This document shows positions 43,582 to 52,930 of a stretch of 64,000 nucleotides of DNA, in pieces; positions within the stretch are counted from its first letter, which is position 1, and each line of letters opens with the position of its first letter. The notes under the pieces were generated by a model, which was not told where the DNA came from, searched no databases, and saw nothing but the letters and a program-made list of their open reading frames with translations. A program made the position numbers and the translations under genes. Origin of the DNA: an uncultured Bacteroidales bacterium (GTDB lineage: Bacteria > Bacteroidota > Bacteroidia > Bacteroidales > Paludibacteraceae); assembly GCA_900316995.1 (NCBI GenBank), contig ONEZ01000008.1, positions 1 through 64,000 of the forward strand, given 5' to 3'.

Positions 43582-45566
43582 TGACATTCAGACGAGTTGT
43601 AATTTTTGCAATTCTGGCTGCTGTATTTTGTTCATGCAGCCTGAATTCCCGTATTCAGAAGGCAGATAAAAAGTTTGCCCTTGGTGAGTATTACCGTGCA
43701 GCGGAGATGTACAGGAGCATTTATCCAACTGTTCCTAATAAAAAACGCTCTCTTAAAGGTTCTGTGGCATATAAAATGGGAAACTCATACAGACTTATAG
43801 CTAATAACAAGAGGGCTGAGACAGGCTATAAGAATGCTGTGAAGTTTGGAAGCAAGGATAGTTTGGTGTATTACTTTTATGCCGAGGTGCTGCGCTCAAA
43901 CGGCAAGTACAAAGAGGCTATAAAAATGTATGAGAAGCAAGCTGAGCTTACAGGCAAGTCAGAGATAATTGACAATGGCATAGAATCTTGTAACAAGGCC
44001 CTTGAGGAGTGGAAGAAACCAAACAGGTATGTTGTGACGAGAGACAAAGTCTTTAACTCTAAAAATTCAGATTTTTGCCCTGCCTTTGCCAGCGCCGATG
44101 CAGACGTTCTCTACTTTAATACCACCAGAGCGGCTCGTGGCGGAAAAAAGACCCGTAACAGCCAGATAACAGGACAGCGTAACAATCGTATATTCTCCTC
44201 CAAAACCAATGTCAAGGGGGTGTGGGATTCACCAGAGGAGGTGGAGGGCATAGATTCTGACTATGACCAGGGAACTGTAAGTTTCTCATCAGATTTCCAG
44301 ACACTCTATTTCACACTAAGCAAAGTGGTGAAAGGGGAGACGCTTGGTGCGGCAATCTACACTTCAGACCGTACTGGAGCTGCCTGGAGCGAACCTAAGC
44401 CGCTTAAAATTCTGAAAGACTCCACCATTACAGTTGCACATCCCGCCATCGACAATGAGGGTGTTTGGCTCTATTTTGTGAGCGATATGAAAGGTTCCAT
44501 CGGGGGAAAGGATATATGGCGCACTCGTAAAGAGGGCGACGGCTGGAGCGAACCTCAGAACTTGGGACCTGCGATAAATACAGAGGGAGATGAGATGTTC
44601 CCGTATTTTGCACCTGATGGCACTTTCTATTTTTCATCTGACGGTCATGAAGGATTAGGCGGTCTTGACATCTTCTATGCCAAACCAACAGATAATAAGG
44701 ATTCCATAGACTGGAAGCCAATAAACATGATGCAGCCCATAAACTCCAGATATGATGATTTTGGAATAACAGTATCAAAAGATGGTGATTGGGGTTACCT
44801 ATCGTCAAATCGTGGTGACAGGAAGAACTTTGACCATATATACCGTTTTGAGCTGCCGCATCTCTCTTTTAACATTGAGGGTACGGTTACTAATTCAATG
44901 GGAGAGCCGCTCGGCGATGCTGTTATTAAGCTGGTGGGAGATAACGGCACCATAGCCAATGTCAAGACCAAGAAGAACGGCACATACTCATATCCCATAG
45001 AAAAGGATGCAAAATATGTGATTCTGGCCACCTGCAGAGGGTTCCTTAATTCTAAAAAAGATCTTACGGTAGGAGACTCAGAGAAGAGTGAGAATTTCAC
45101 TACTGATTTTTCACTTACATCAGTGTCAAGACCTGTCAAGATGGATAATATTTTCTATGAGTTTGGTTCGGCAAAGCTGACACCAGAGTCAAACAACGGG
45201 CTTGACGCGCTTGTAAAACTGCTTAATGACAATCCTAACATCACCATTGAGATATCTGCTCACACAGACTATATAGGCAGTGAGGATGCCAATAAAAAGC
45301 TTTCAGAGGAGCGTGCCAAGAGTGTGGTTGATTATCTGTTGGCTAAAGGGATTGAATCAGACAGATTAAGTGCGGTGGGGTATGGAGAGAGTGAACCGGT
45401 GGTACCAGATAAGGCAATGGTACGCCAGCACAGGTTCCTTAAGGTTAATGTTCCGCTTACAGAGGAGTTTATAAAGACACTTTCCAAGGAACAGCAGGAG
45501 ACAGCAAACCAGATAAATCGTAGAACAGAGTTTAAGGTTCTGAAGACTACATATAAAATGTTTTAA
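43578..45566 (+). CDS. PorE-like OmpA family lipoprotein (TPR, propeller, CRD, OmpA)
   Basis: The 662-residue lipoprotein has a lipobox near residues 16-19 (AVFCSC). In order it carries TPR repeats (about 25-145), a PD40/WD40-like propeller (about 160-420, SDFCPAFASADADVLYFNT, MFPYFAPDGTFYFSSDGHEGLGG), a carboxypeptidase-regulatory-like fold (about 430-515) and an OmpA C-terminal peptidoglycan-binding domain (about 540-660, ISAHTDYIGSEDANKKLSEERA). This is the layout of PorE of the Porphyromonas type IX secretion system, which anchors that machine to peptidoglycan. Related proteins also occur in species without gliding or gingipains, so the T9SS link is inferred. It overlaps rprY by 4 bp. Confidence 0.85.
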   Translation: MMTFRRVVIFAILAAVFCSCSLNSRIQKADKKFALGEYYRAAEMYRSIYPTVPNKKRSLKGSVAYKMGNSYRLIANNKRAETGYKNAVKFGSKDSLVYYFYAEVLRSNGKYKEAIKMYEKQAELTGKSEIIDNGIESCNKALEEWKKPNRYVVTRDKVFNSKNSDFCPAFASADADVLYFNTTRAARGGKKTRNSQITGQRNNRIFSSKTNVKGVWDSPEEVEGIDSDYDQGTVSFSSDFQTLYFTLSKVVKGETLGAAIYTSDRTGAAWSEPKPLKILKDSTITVAHPAIDNEGVWLYFVSDMKGSIGGKDIWRTRKEGDGWSEPQNLGPAINTEGDEMFPYFAPDGTFYFSSDGHEGLGGLDIFYAKPTDNKDSIDWKPINMMQPINSRYDDFGITVSKDGDWGYLSSNRGDRKNFDHIYRFELPHLSFNIEGTVTNSMGEPLGDAVIKLVGDNGTIANVKTKKNGTYSYPIEKDAKYVILATCRGFLNSKKDLTVGDSEKSENFTTDFSLTSVSRPVKMDNIFYEFGSAKLTPESNNGLDALVKLLNDNPNITIEISAHTDYIGSEDANKKLSEERAKSVVDYLLAKGIESDRLSAVGYGESEPVVPDKAMVRQHRFLKVNVPLTEEFIKTLSKEQQETANQINRRTEFKVLKTTYKMF

Positions 45567-45573
45567 AAGTTTA

Positions 45574-45680
45574 GGAGCGTAAGCGACAAGCGGTCTGCTG
45601 ACCGCCGTGCGAAGCACGAAAAGAGGATTACGAAGTAAGCCTCATATATCAAGGAAAGGTTTCATAAATTTTTCCTTGAT
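45574..45680. repeat. Cluster of short perfect hairpins before thyA
   Basis: The 148-bp gap between the OmpA-like gene and thyA holds four stem-loops in a row: GCGGTC/GACCGC (45590-45605, loop TGCT), CGTGC-GAA-GCACG (45606-45618), GAGG-TTAC-GAA-GTAA-CCTC (45623-45643, one mismatch) and a 10-bp stem ATCAAGGAAA/TTTCCTTGAT (45648-45680, 13-nt loop). Two share a GAA triloop. The last may act as a terminator or processing signal. The series as a whole looks like a small repeat element. Confidence 0.6.
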
Positions 45681-45714
45681 GATTGCAGGATTAAAAGAAT
45701 TATTCGAAAAATTT

Positions 45715-46509
45715 ATGAAACAATATTTAGAATTATTAAATCGTGTATTAACAGAGGGAGTGGAGAAGACAGACCGCACAGGAACAGGAACTGTGAGTGT
45801 CTTCGGCCATCAGATGCGTTTTTCCATGGCAGACGGTTTCCCTCTGCTCACCACTAAAAAACTACACCTCAAATCCATCATATATGAGTTGCTATGGTTT
45901 CTTAAGGGTGATACAAATGTCAAATATCTACAAGATAACGGCGTTAGAATTTGGAATGAGTGGGCAGATCCTGACGGCTCCTTAGGACACATATACGGTT
46001 ACCAGTGGCGTTCATGGCCAGACTATAACGGCGGGCATATAGACCAGATATCTGAGGCTGTTGAAACTATCAAGAATAACCCTGATTCACGTCGTATTAT
46101 TGTAAGCTCATGGAATGTGGCAGATCTTGGCAATATGAACCTGCCGCCGTGCCACGCTTTTTTCCAGTTCTACGTTGCGGGTGGAAAACTCAGTCTGCAG
46201 CTATACCAGCGTAGTGCCGACATTTTCTTAGGTGTGCCTTTCAATATAGCCTCTTACGCATTGCTGCTTATGATGATGGCGCAGGTGTGCGGCCTTGAGG
46301 CAGGCGACTTTGTACACACATTAGGTGACGCTCATATCTATCTTAACCATTTGGAGCAGGTGAAACTCCAGCTTACACGTGAGCCACGAGCGTTACCTAA
46401 AATGACAATAAACCCTGAAGTAAAGAACATCTTTGATTTTAAGTACGAGGACTTTGAGCTTACAGACTATAATCCTCACCCGCACATAAAGGGCGTGGTG
46501 GCGGTTTAA
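45715..46509 (+). CDS. thyA: Thymidylate synthase
   Basis: The start is taken at the ATG at 45715 ([15 protein letters not shown]), because the family always begins close to this motif. A farther in-frame start at 45607 would run through the hairpin cluster. The 264-residue dimeric enzyme converts dUMP and methylene-THF to dTMP and DHF. The catalytic Cys is in [14 protein letters not shown] (about 140-153), and the dUMP-binding [18 protein letters not shown] follows. folA lies 14 bp downstream and regenerates THF from the DHF product. Confidence 0.97.
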   Translation: MKQYLELLNRVLTEGVEKTDRTGTGTVSVFGHQMRFSMADGFPLLTTKKLHLKSIIYELLWFLKGDTNVKYLQDNGVRIWNEWADPDGSLGHIYGYQWRSWPDYNGGHIDQISEAVETIKNNPDSRRIIVSSWNVADLGNMNLPPCHAFFQFYVAGGKLSLQLYQRSADIFLGVPFNIASYALLLMMMAQVCGLEAGDFVHTLGDAHIYLNHLEQVKLQLTREPRALPKMTINPEVKNIFDFKYEDFELTDYNPHPHIKGVVAV

Positions 46510-46523
46510 TATCAGCATTATCA

Positions 46524-47021
46524 ATGGAACTTACAATAATAGCGGCGGTTGACCGCAACGGAGGCATTGGCAAGGATAACCAGCTGCTCTGCCATCTGCC
46601 AGCAGATTTGAAGCACTTCAAGTCTCTTACGGAGACACATACTGTTATAATGGGCAGAAAGACATTTGACTCATTGCCCAAAGGTGCACTTCCAAACAGA
46701 AGGAATATTGTGGTCTCACGCCAAAAGGGGCTTGTACTAGCGAATTGCGAAGTGTTTGAATCTTTGTCAGATGCGTTCGCTTCGTGCAGTGCGCAAGAAA
46801 AGGTGTTTATTATAGGCGGTTCTTCAATCTATTTTCAGTCTATTGCGAATGCGAACTGTCTTGAGATAACAAAAATAGACAGTAGCTTTGATGCAGACGT
46901 GTTTTTCCCCACTATTGACAATGAAATTTGGGAGGCTGTAAAATGTGAAAATCATCTCCCCGATGAAAAGAATCACTACCCATATAGCTTTGTCACCTAC
47001 AGAAAAAGGAAAACTTATTAA
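46524..47021 (+). CDS. folA: Dihydrofolate reductase
   Basis: A 165-residue NADPH-dependent enzyme. Family features are IIAAVDRNGGIGKDNQLLCHLPADLKHFK in two blocks (about 4-32), TVIMGRKTFDSLP (about 39-51), RRNIVVSR and VFIIGGSSIY (about 94-103). It is the usual partner of thyA, 14 bp upstream, and completes the thymidylate cycle. Trimethoprim-type inhibitors act on this enzyme. No substitution was assessed. Confidence 0.96.
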   Translation: MELTIIAAVDRNGGIGKDNQLLCHLPADLKHFKSLTETHTVIMGRKTFDSLPKGALPNRRNIVVSRQKGLVLANCEVFESLSDAFASCSAQEKVFIIGGSSIYFQSIANANCLEITKIDSSFDADVFFPTIDNEIWEAVKCENHLPDEKNHYPYSFVTYRKRKTY

Positions 47022-47071
47022 CAATCCTACTTTTTTATTGTTGTGTAATGTTTTCTGTTACAACATTTTTA

Positions 47072-47079
47072 TAATTTTG
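47072..47079 (+). promoter_or_regulatory. Promoter -7 element before purH
   Basis: TAATTTTG fits TAnnTTTG and lies 26 bp before the purH ATG at 47106. The surrounding 84-bp gap is AT-rich and holds no gene. Confidence 0.45.
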
Positions 47080-47105
47080 CAAAACAAATTGCAAAGGATT
47101 TATTT

Positions 47106-48626
47106 ATGGAACAAAAACGTATCAAGACCGCTTTGGTGTCTGTTTTCCACAAGGAGAATCTTGACATCATAATCAAGAAGTTACATGAAGAGGGCGTTGA
47201 GCTTCTCTCCACAGGCGGCACCCACTCGTTTATTGAGAGCTTAGGAGTGCCGTGTAAGACAGTTGAAAGCCTTACAGGCTATCCTTCAATATTGGGTGGC
47301 AGGGTAAAAACCTTACATCCTAAAGTGTTTGGGGGTATATTGGGCAGGCGTGAGTTAGAGCAGGACAAGGAACAGATGGCCCAGTATGAGATACCTGAAA
47401 TTGATTTGGTTATTGTTGACCTCTATCCATTTGAAGATACTGTTAAGAGTGGCGCACCAGAGGCGGACATCATAGAGAAGATTGACATAGGCGGCATTTC
47501 ACTCATACGTGCGGCAGCCAAGAACTTCAATGATGTTATCATTGTAGCATCACAAGCGCAGTACGCACCACTTATTGAGATGCTTAATGAGAACGGAGCG
47601 GTATCCACACTTGAACAGCGTAAATTCTTTGCTAAGGAGGCGTTTGGTGTGTCAAGCTTGTATGATTCAGCCATATTCAACTATTTTGACGGCGGAGAGG
47701 GCTCCTCTTTCCGTAGTGCTATTGATGGTGCCAAGACTCTCCGTTACGGAGAAAACCCGCACCAGAAGGGTTATTTCTATGGTAAGTTTGACGAGATGTT
47801 TGAGCAGATACATGGCAAGGAGATTTCATATAACAACCTTCTTGACATCGATGCTGCCGTTAATCTGATAAATGACTTTGACGAGGTTACATTTGCCATA
47901 CTCAAACACAATAATGCTTGTGGTGTGGCATCGCGTCCTACACTTGTGGAGGCATGGAAAGACGCTCTTGCAGGTGATCCTGTGTCAGCGTTTGGCGGTG
48001 TGCTTATCACAAACACACCTGTTGACAAGGCTACAGCCGATGAGATAACCAAGATTTTCTTTGAGGTTATCATAGCTCCGGATTATGACATGGACGCTCT
48101 TGAGGTTCTGTCACAGAAGAAGAACCGCATAATCCTAATCCAGAAGCAGACTGCAATGCCACAGAAACTGTTCCGTACAGCACTTAACGGTGTACTTGTA
48201 CAGGACCGTGACACCAGTGTTGAGACAGCCGCTGACTTTAAGCCTGTTACCAGCCGCACTGCCACTGATGCAGAGACAGAGGATATGATTTTTGCAAACA
48301 AGATAGTAAAGCACTCTAAGTCCAATTCAATTGTTTTGGCCAAGAACAAGCAGTTGTGTGCAAGCGGTGTAGGTCAGACATCAAGAGTTGACGCTCTTAA
48401 GCAGGCTATAGAAAAGGCCGCTTCTTTCAATATGGATCTTAACGGAGCTGTTATGGCATCAGATGCATTCTTCCCATTTGGAGACTGTGTGGAGATAGCA
48501 CACAATGCCGGTATAACTGCTGTAGTACAACCTGGAGGCTCTGTTCGTGACCAGGAGTCATTTGACTATTGCGAGAAGAACAATATGGCAATGGTAATCA
48601 CGGGTATCCGTCATTTCAAACATTAA
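47106..48626 (+). CDS. purH: Bifunctional AICAR formyltransferase / IMP cyclohydrolase
   Basis: The 506-residue enzyme catalyses the last two steps of de novo IMP synthesis. The N-terminal cyclohydrolase part (about 1-190) shows ALVSVFHKENLD, LLSTGGTHSFIESLG and GGRVKTLHPKVFGGIL. The C-terminal transformylase part includes LRYGENPHQKGYFY (about 215-228), ILKHNNACGVA and the end VVQPGGSVRDQESFDYCEK. Length and motifs are standard. It is a single gene with its own promoter. Confidence 0.97.
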   Translation: MEQKRIKTALVSVFHKENLDIIIKKLHEEGVELLSTGGTHSFIESLGVPCKTVESLTGYPSILGGRVKTLHPKVFGGILGRRELEQDKEQMAQYEIPEIDLVIVDLYPFEDTVKSGAPEADIIEKIDIGGISLIRAAAKNFNDVIIVASQAQYAPLIEMLNENGAVSTLEQRKFFAKEAFGVSSLYDSAIFNYFDGGEGSSFRSAIDGAKTLRYGENPHQKGYFYGKFDEMFEQIHGKEISYNNLLDIDAAVNLINDFDEVTFAILKHNNACGVASRPTLVEAWKDALAGDPVSAFGGVLITNTPVDKATADEITKIFFEVIIAPDYDMDALEVLSQKKNRIILIQKQTAMPQKLFRTALNGVLVQDRDTSVETAADFKPVTSRTATDAETEDMIFANKIVKHSKSNSIVLAKNKQLCASGVGQTSRVDALKQAIEKAASFNMDLNGAVMASDAFFPFGDCVEIAHNAGITAVVQPGGSVRDQESFDYCEKNNMAMVITGIRHFKH

Positions 48627-48687
48627 TTTTTAATTTTCAACTTTATTCACACTTCGTGTTCATCAACACGTCAATTTTTAACTTATA

Positions 48688-49716
48688 ATGGGATTATTCA
48701 GTTTCACACAGGAGTTGGCAATGGACCTTGGAACTGCTAACTCTATAATCATTCAAAACGGTAAAATAGTTTTAGATGAGCCTTCAATTGTTGCACTTGA
48801 CAGCCGTACCGAGCAGGTTAAGGCAATAGGAGAGAAGGCACAGCAGATGAAGGGTAAAGAGAATAGCAACATACGTACTGTCCGCCCTTTGAGAGATGGA
48901 GTTATTGCAGATTTTAAGGCTGCCGAGGATATGATAAGGGGTATGGTGAAGATGGTGAACAGAAAACAGAATTTTTTGGTGTCACCGTCACTCAAGATGG
49001 TTATCTGCATACCATCAGGAAGTACAGAGGTTGAGAGACGTGCTGTGCGTGACTCTACAGAACATGCCGGCTGCCGCGATGTCTATATGATTTACGAACC
49101 TATGGCCGCCGCTATGGGTGTAGGTCTTGATGTAGAGGCTCCTGAAGGTCACATGATTGTGGATATAGGCGGTGGTACTACAGAGATTGCAGTAATATCA
49201 CTTGGCGGTCTTGTATGTAACAAGTCAATACGTATAGCCGGAGATGAGCTCACAGATGACATTGTTCAATACATGGGTCAGATTCATAACATAAAAGTGG
49301 GTGAGCGTACTGCTGAGCTTATCAAGATAAACGTGGGTTCAGCACTTACTGAACTTGATGATGAGGAGGCTCCTGAAGATTATGTTGTACGCGGACCAAA
49401 CCGTATGACATCACTTCCAATGGAGGTGCCAGTGTCATATCAGGAGATAGCTCACTGCCTTGACAAGTCAATAACAAAAATGGAGACAGCCATTCTTGCA
49501 GCACTTGAGCAGACACCACCAGAGCTTTATGCAGATATTGTACGTAACGGTATCCATCTTACAGGAGGCGGTGCCTTGTTGCGCGGTCTTGCCAAACGTT
49601 TTTATGACAAGGTTAACATACCTTTCCATGTGGCGGAGGATCCGCTGCACGCAGTTGCCCGCGGCACTGGACTTGCTCTCAAGAATGTGGATAACTACTC
49701 ATTCCTTATGAGATAA
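48688..49716 (+). CDS. mreB: Rod shape-determining protein MreB
   Basis: The 342-residue bacterial actin homologue forms membrane-bound filaments that direct lateral-wall synthesis. The phosphate-binding loops are MDLGTANSIIIQ (about 13-24) and IVDIGGGTTEIAVISLGG (about 157-174), and the C-terminal GGGALLRGL adenine loop is near 290. It starts the mreB-mreC-mreD-mrdA-rodA operon with gaps of 1 bp, minus 1 bp, 6 bp and 1 bp, the complete elongasome set of a rod or ovoid cell. Confidence 0.97.
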   Translation: MGLFSFTQELAMDLGTANSIIIQNGKIVLDEPSIVALDSRTEQVKAIGEKAQQMKGKENSNIRTVRPLRDGVIADFKAAEDMIRGMVKMVNRKQNFLVSPSLKMVICIPSGSTEVERRAVRDSTEHAGCRDVYMIYEPMAAAMGVGLDVEAPEGHMIVDIGGGTTEIAVISLGGLVCNKSIRIAGDELTDDIVQYMGQIHNIKVGERTAELIKINVGSALTELDDEEAPEDYVVRGPNRMTSLPMEVPVSYQEIAHCLDKSITKMETAILAALEQTPPELYADIVRNGIHLTGGGALLRGLAKRFYDKVNIPFHVAEDPLHAVARGTGLALKNVDNYSFLMR

Positions 49717-49717
49717 A

Positions 49718-50566
49718 ATGAGAAACCTTTTAGGTTTTTTAATAAGAATTTCACCGCTGCTACTGTTCATATTGCTTGAAACAGTAGCGGTGGTTTTAAT
49801 GGTGCAGCGTAGCAAGTACCACAACTATGCTATTATCAGTACCTCAAATACCGTTTCCGGTGGCCTGCTGGATGCGTCAGATGCAGTTACATCATATTTT
49901 TCACTTGCCTCTGCCAATGAGCAGCTCTCATTAGAGAACAGCCAGCTTAAGAATGAGATAGAAATTCTGAAAGAACGTCTATGTGAGTATGAAGACTCAG
50001 CTAAGGTCATGGCGTTCAGAGACTCCTTACTGCCAGACGCCAGTGCGTTGACCCATATTCCCGCCAAGGTTATAGGCAACTCTGTAAACAAGTTTGATAA
50101 CTTTATTACTATAGACAAGGGTACTGCAGACGGGGTTCGGCCAGATATGGGAGTTGTGTGCAGTCAGGGCGTGGCAGGTATTGTATCCACAGTGTCAGAG
50201 CACTACAGCGTGGTGCTTCCTATCATAAACTCCAAGTCACGCATAAGCTGCCGTCTGGACAGTTCTAAAGTGATAGGTTCGCTTGTGTGGAACGGGTTAA
50301 ACCCTTCATACGCACGCCTTGTGGAGGTGCCAAGGCACGTAAAGGTTACAGTGGGAGAGAAGGTTTACACCAGCGGCTTCTCATACGTGTTCCCAGAGGG
50401 GGTCCCGGTAGGAGATGTGGCTGAGGCTGAGCTAAGGGAGTCTGACAGTTTCTATAGGATTAAAGTCAGGCTGAGTACATCATTCTACAGCCTTTCCTTC
50501 GTTGATGTAATATCATTTAGCGGCAAGGATGAGTTTGATAAAATTCAAAGTGTTACAGACAAATAA
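49718..50566 (+). CDS. mreC: Rod shape-determining protein MreC
   Basis: The 282-residue periplasmic protein is anchored by one helix (about 9-28). A coiled coil (about 64-92) precedes two beta domains with the family signatures AKVIGNSVNKFDNFITIDKG, GADG-like MGVVCSQGVAGIVSTVSEHY and VKVGEKVYTSGFSYVFPEGVPVG in modified form. It links MreB filaments to PBP2 and RodA. The lead helix and coil are typical. Confidence 0.95.
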   Translation: MRNLLGFLIRISPLLLFILLETVAVVLMVQRSKYHNYAIISTSNTVSGGLLDASDAVTSYFSLASANEQLSLENSQLKNEIEILKERLCEYEDSAKVMAFRDSLLPDASALTHIPAKVIGNSVNKFDNFITIDKGTADGVRPDMGVVCSQGVAGIVSTVSEHYSVVLPIINSKSRISCRLDSSKVIGSLVWNGLNPSYARLVEVPRHVKVTVGEKVYTSGFSYVFPEGVPVGDVAEAELRESDSFYRIKVRLSTSFYSLSFVDVISFSGKDEFDKIQSVTDK

Positions 50567-51063
50567 TGGAAAAGACGATAAAGGAAACGGTTATGTTTGT
50601 GGTTCTGCTATTGCTACAGGTTCTGCTGTTTGGCAATATAGACTACATGGGTTACATTTGTCCGTACGTTTATATTCTCTTTATCCTGGCTCTTCCCATC
50701 GGGTTTAACATCTACGCCTCAATGGGGCTGGCATTCCTTATGGGGCTTTTTGTGGATATGTTCAGTAACACCCCGGGTGTGCATATTGCCGCATCGGTGG
50801 TGGTGGCATTCAGCAGGGAGTACTGGTTTGATTTTATAATGCCGCATAGTGACATCAGGGATGTGGAGCCGTCGCTTGGCAGATTGGGTGTGAACTCTTT
50901 TCTCAAATACACCATTGGTCTGGTGCTTCTGCATCATCTGATTCTCTTTTTTGCTGAGGCATGGTCTTTTGCTGGTGCATGGTTTACCATAGCTAAAGCT
51001 TTGCTCAACACCATTGTGACCACGCTGTTTATACTGTGTTACTACTTAATCTCAAAAAAATAG
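50566..51063 (+). CDS. mreD: Rod shape-determining protein MreD
   Basis: A 165-residue polytopic inner-membrane protein with about five helices, located between mreC and mrdA as in nearly all rod-shaped bacteria. Sequence conservation in MreD is low. The call rests on size, membrane profile (LLLLQVLLFGNIDYMGYICP, MGLAFLMGLFVDMFSNTPG) and strict synteny. The ATG overlaps the last base of the mreC stop codon. Confidence 0.92.
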   Translation: MEKTIKETVMFVVLLLLQVLLFGNIDYMGYICPYVYILFILALPIGFNIYASMGLAFLMGLFVDMFSNTPGVHIAASVVVAFSREYWFDFIMPHSDIRDVEPSLGRLGVNSFLKYTIGLVLLHHLILFFAEAWSFAGAWFTIAKALLNTIVTTLFILCYYLISKK

Positions 51064-51069
51064 GAGCCT

Positions 51070-52929
51070 GTGGGATACGGTTCAAAAAAATCTGACTTTA
51101 GCTACCGCCAATATGTTATCAGTGCCATAGTGGTGTTTGTGGCTATTGTCTATGTGATTCGCCTGTTCCTGTTGCAGGTTGTGGATACTACATACAAAGA
51201 CAGTGCAGACAGTAATGCTTTCCTGAAGCAGACCATATACCCGTCCCGCGGACTTATTTATGACCGCAACCAGCGTCTGATTGTGTCAAACCAGCCTGTA
51301 TATGATGTTATGGTGGTACTGCGTGAAATGGTCAGTTTTGACACTCTCCAGTTCTGCTCTCTTCTTGACATCACCCGTGAGGATTTTGACGAGCGTATGG
51401 AGCTTATCAAGGATAAAAAGAGGAATCCCGGCTACTCTCGCTACACGCCACAGGTTTTCATGTCACAGCTCAGTACACAGGATTACGCTCGTATTCAAGA
51501 GACTCTTTTCCGTTTTCCTGGTGTTTTTATCCAGCAGAGGGTTATGCGTGAATACCAGTATGAGAACGGTGCTTTGGCGTTAGGTTCAATAGGTGAAGTT
51601 ACAAGAAAACAGCTTGACGCTGACAAATACTATCGTCGTGGAGACTACCGTGGGCAGAGTGGCATAGAGATGATGTATGAGGAGCTGTTGCGTGGCAGAA
51701 AGGGTTATGAAATTCTCTTGCGAGATGTACATGGTAACATAAAGGGTAAGTATCTTGACGGAGAACTTGACATTCTGCCTGTATCCGGCTCTGACCTTAC
51801 AATATCACTTGACATTGAACTACAGAAATATGCAGAGGAGCTAATGAATGGCAAAATGGGTTCTATTGTGGCTATAGAGCCATCTACAGGTGAGATACTG
51901 ACACTTGTTTCTGCACCATCGTACAAGCCATCGCTTCTTGTGGGCAGAGAGCGCTCCAAGAACTATGCAAAACTGCTTAAAGACCCTCATAAGCCGCTTT
52001 TTGACCGCCCGCTTATGGCCATGTATCCGCCAGGCTCCACATTCAAGACTGTTCAGGCGCTTGTAATGCAGCAAGAGGGTATTATCACCAGAAACACGGC
52101 ATATCCGTGCTATAAGGGGTATTTATACGGCGGAAACCATAAATTGGGCTGCCACGCCCATGCATCGCCGTTAGATTTGGCGCAGTCAATACAGCACTCA
52201 TGTAACGCCTATTATTGCTATGGTTTAAGGGATTTTCTTGACGGCAGCACTAAGAAATTTAAAACAACTGGTGATGCGTACGATGTATGGTTTAATGATG
52301 TTGTGTCATTTGGATTTAACAAAAAATTAGGCGTTGACTACCCTAATGAGAAAGGTGGAAGCATCCCTTCACGCAAGTTTTATGATAAGTACTACGGTGC
52401 CGGTCACTGGCACTCATCCACCATTATATCAATTTCAATAGGGCAGGGAGAGATACTTTGCACCCCAATACAGATAGCTAACCTTGCTGCCACTATAGCC
52501 AACAAGGGCTACTATTACACACCTCACATACTCAAGGGTGTTTCCGGCGGTGAAATTGACGCAAAATACCGTGTCAGACACCAGACCAATGTGGATTCAA
52601 AATATTTTGACGTGGTGCAGGAGGGTATGTTGGGAGCTGTTAAGGCGGGAACAGCAAGAATTGGAATAATAGACAGCATACAGTTTTGTGGAAAGACAGG
52701 TACTGCTCAAAACCCTCATGGCAAGGACCACTCCATATTTATGGCGTTTGCTCCTATGGAGAATCCAAAGATAGCCATTGCAGTTTACATAGAGAACGGC
52801 GGATTTGGTGCCACTTGGGCGGTTCCAATAGCGTCTCTTATTATAGAGAAATACCTGAAGGGCTATATTCCAGAAAAGAGGAAATGGCTTGAAGACAAGA
52901 TGTTAAATGCAAATTTGATAGGGGAGTGA
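51070..52929 (+). CDS. mrdA: Penicillin-binding protein 2 (elongasome transpeptidase)
   Basis: The 619-residue class B PBP has a membrane anchor (about 15-32), a pedestal/dimerisation domain (about 50-230) and a transpeptidase domain. The active-site serine is in PPGSTFKT (about 320), the SxN motif in QHSCNAYYC, and KTG in FCGKTGTAQNPHG (about 540). It cross-links lateral-wall peptidoglycan and is a beta-lactam target. The start is a GTG at 51070, 6 bp after mreD. rodA follows by 1 bp. Confidence 0.96.
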   Translation: MGYGSKKSDFSYRQYVISAIVVFVAIVYVIRLFLLQVVDTTYKDSADSNAFLKQTIYPSRGLIYDRNQRLIVSNQPVYDVMVVLREMVSFDTLQFCSLLDITREDFDERMELIKDKKRNPGYSRYTPQVFMSQLSTQDYARIQETLFRFPGVFIQQRVMREYQYENGALALGSIGEVTRKQLDADKYYRRGDYRGQSGIEMMYEELLRGRKGYEILLRDVHGNIKGKYLDGELDILPVSGSDLTISLDIELQKYAEELMNGKMGSIVAIEPSTGEILTLVSAPSYKPSLLVGRERSKNYAKLLKDPHKPLFDRPLMAMYPPGSTFKTVQALVMQQEGIITRNTAYPCYKGYLYGGNHKLGCHAHASPLDLAQSIQHSCNAYYCYGLRDFLDGSTKKFKTTGDAYDVWFNDVVSFGFNKKLGVDYPNEKGGSIPSRKFYDKYYGAGHWHSSTIISISIGQGEILCTPIQIANLAATIANKGYYYTPHILKGVSGGEIDAKYRVRHQTNVDSKYFDVVQEGMLGAVKAGTARIGIIDSIQFCGKTGTAQNPHGKDHSIFMAFAPMENPKIAIAVYIENGGFGATWAVPIASLIIEKYLKGYIPEKRKWLEDKMLNANLIGE

Positions 52930-52930
52930 T

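Noticed and set aside
45607-45714. N-terminal extension of ThyA
   Set aside because: The extension would translate the hairpin cluster and has no counterpart in thymidylate synthases. The ATG at 45715 gives the standard length.
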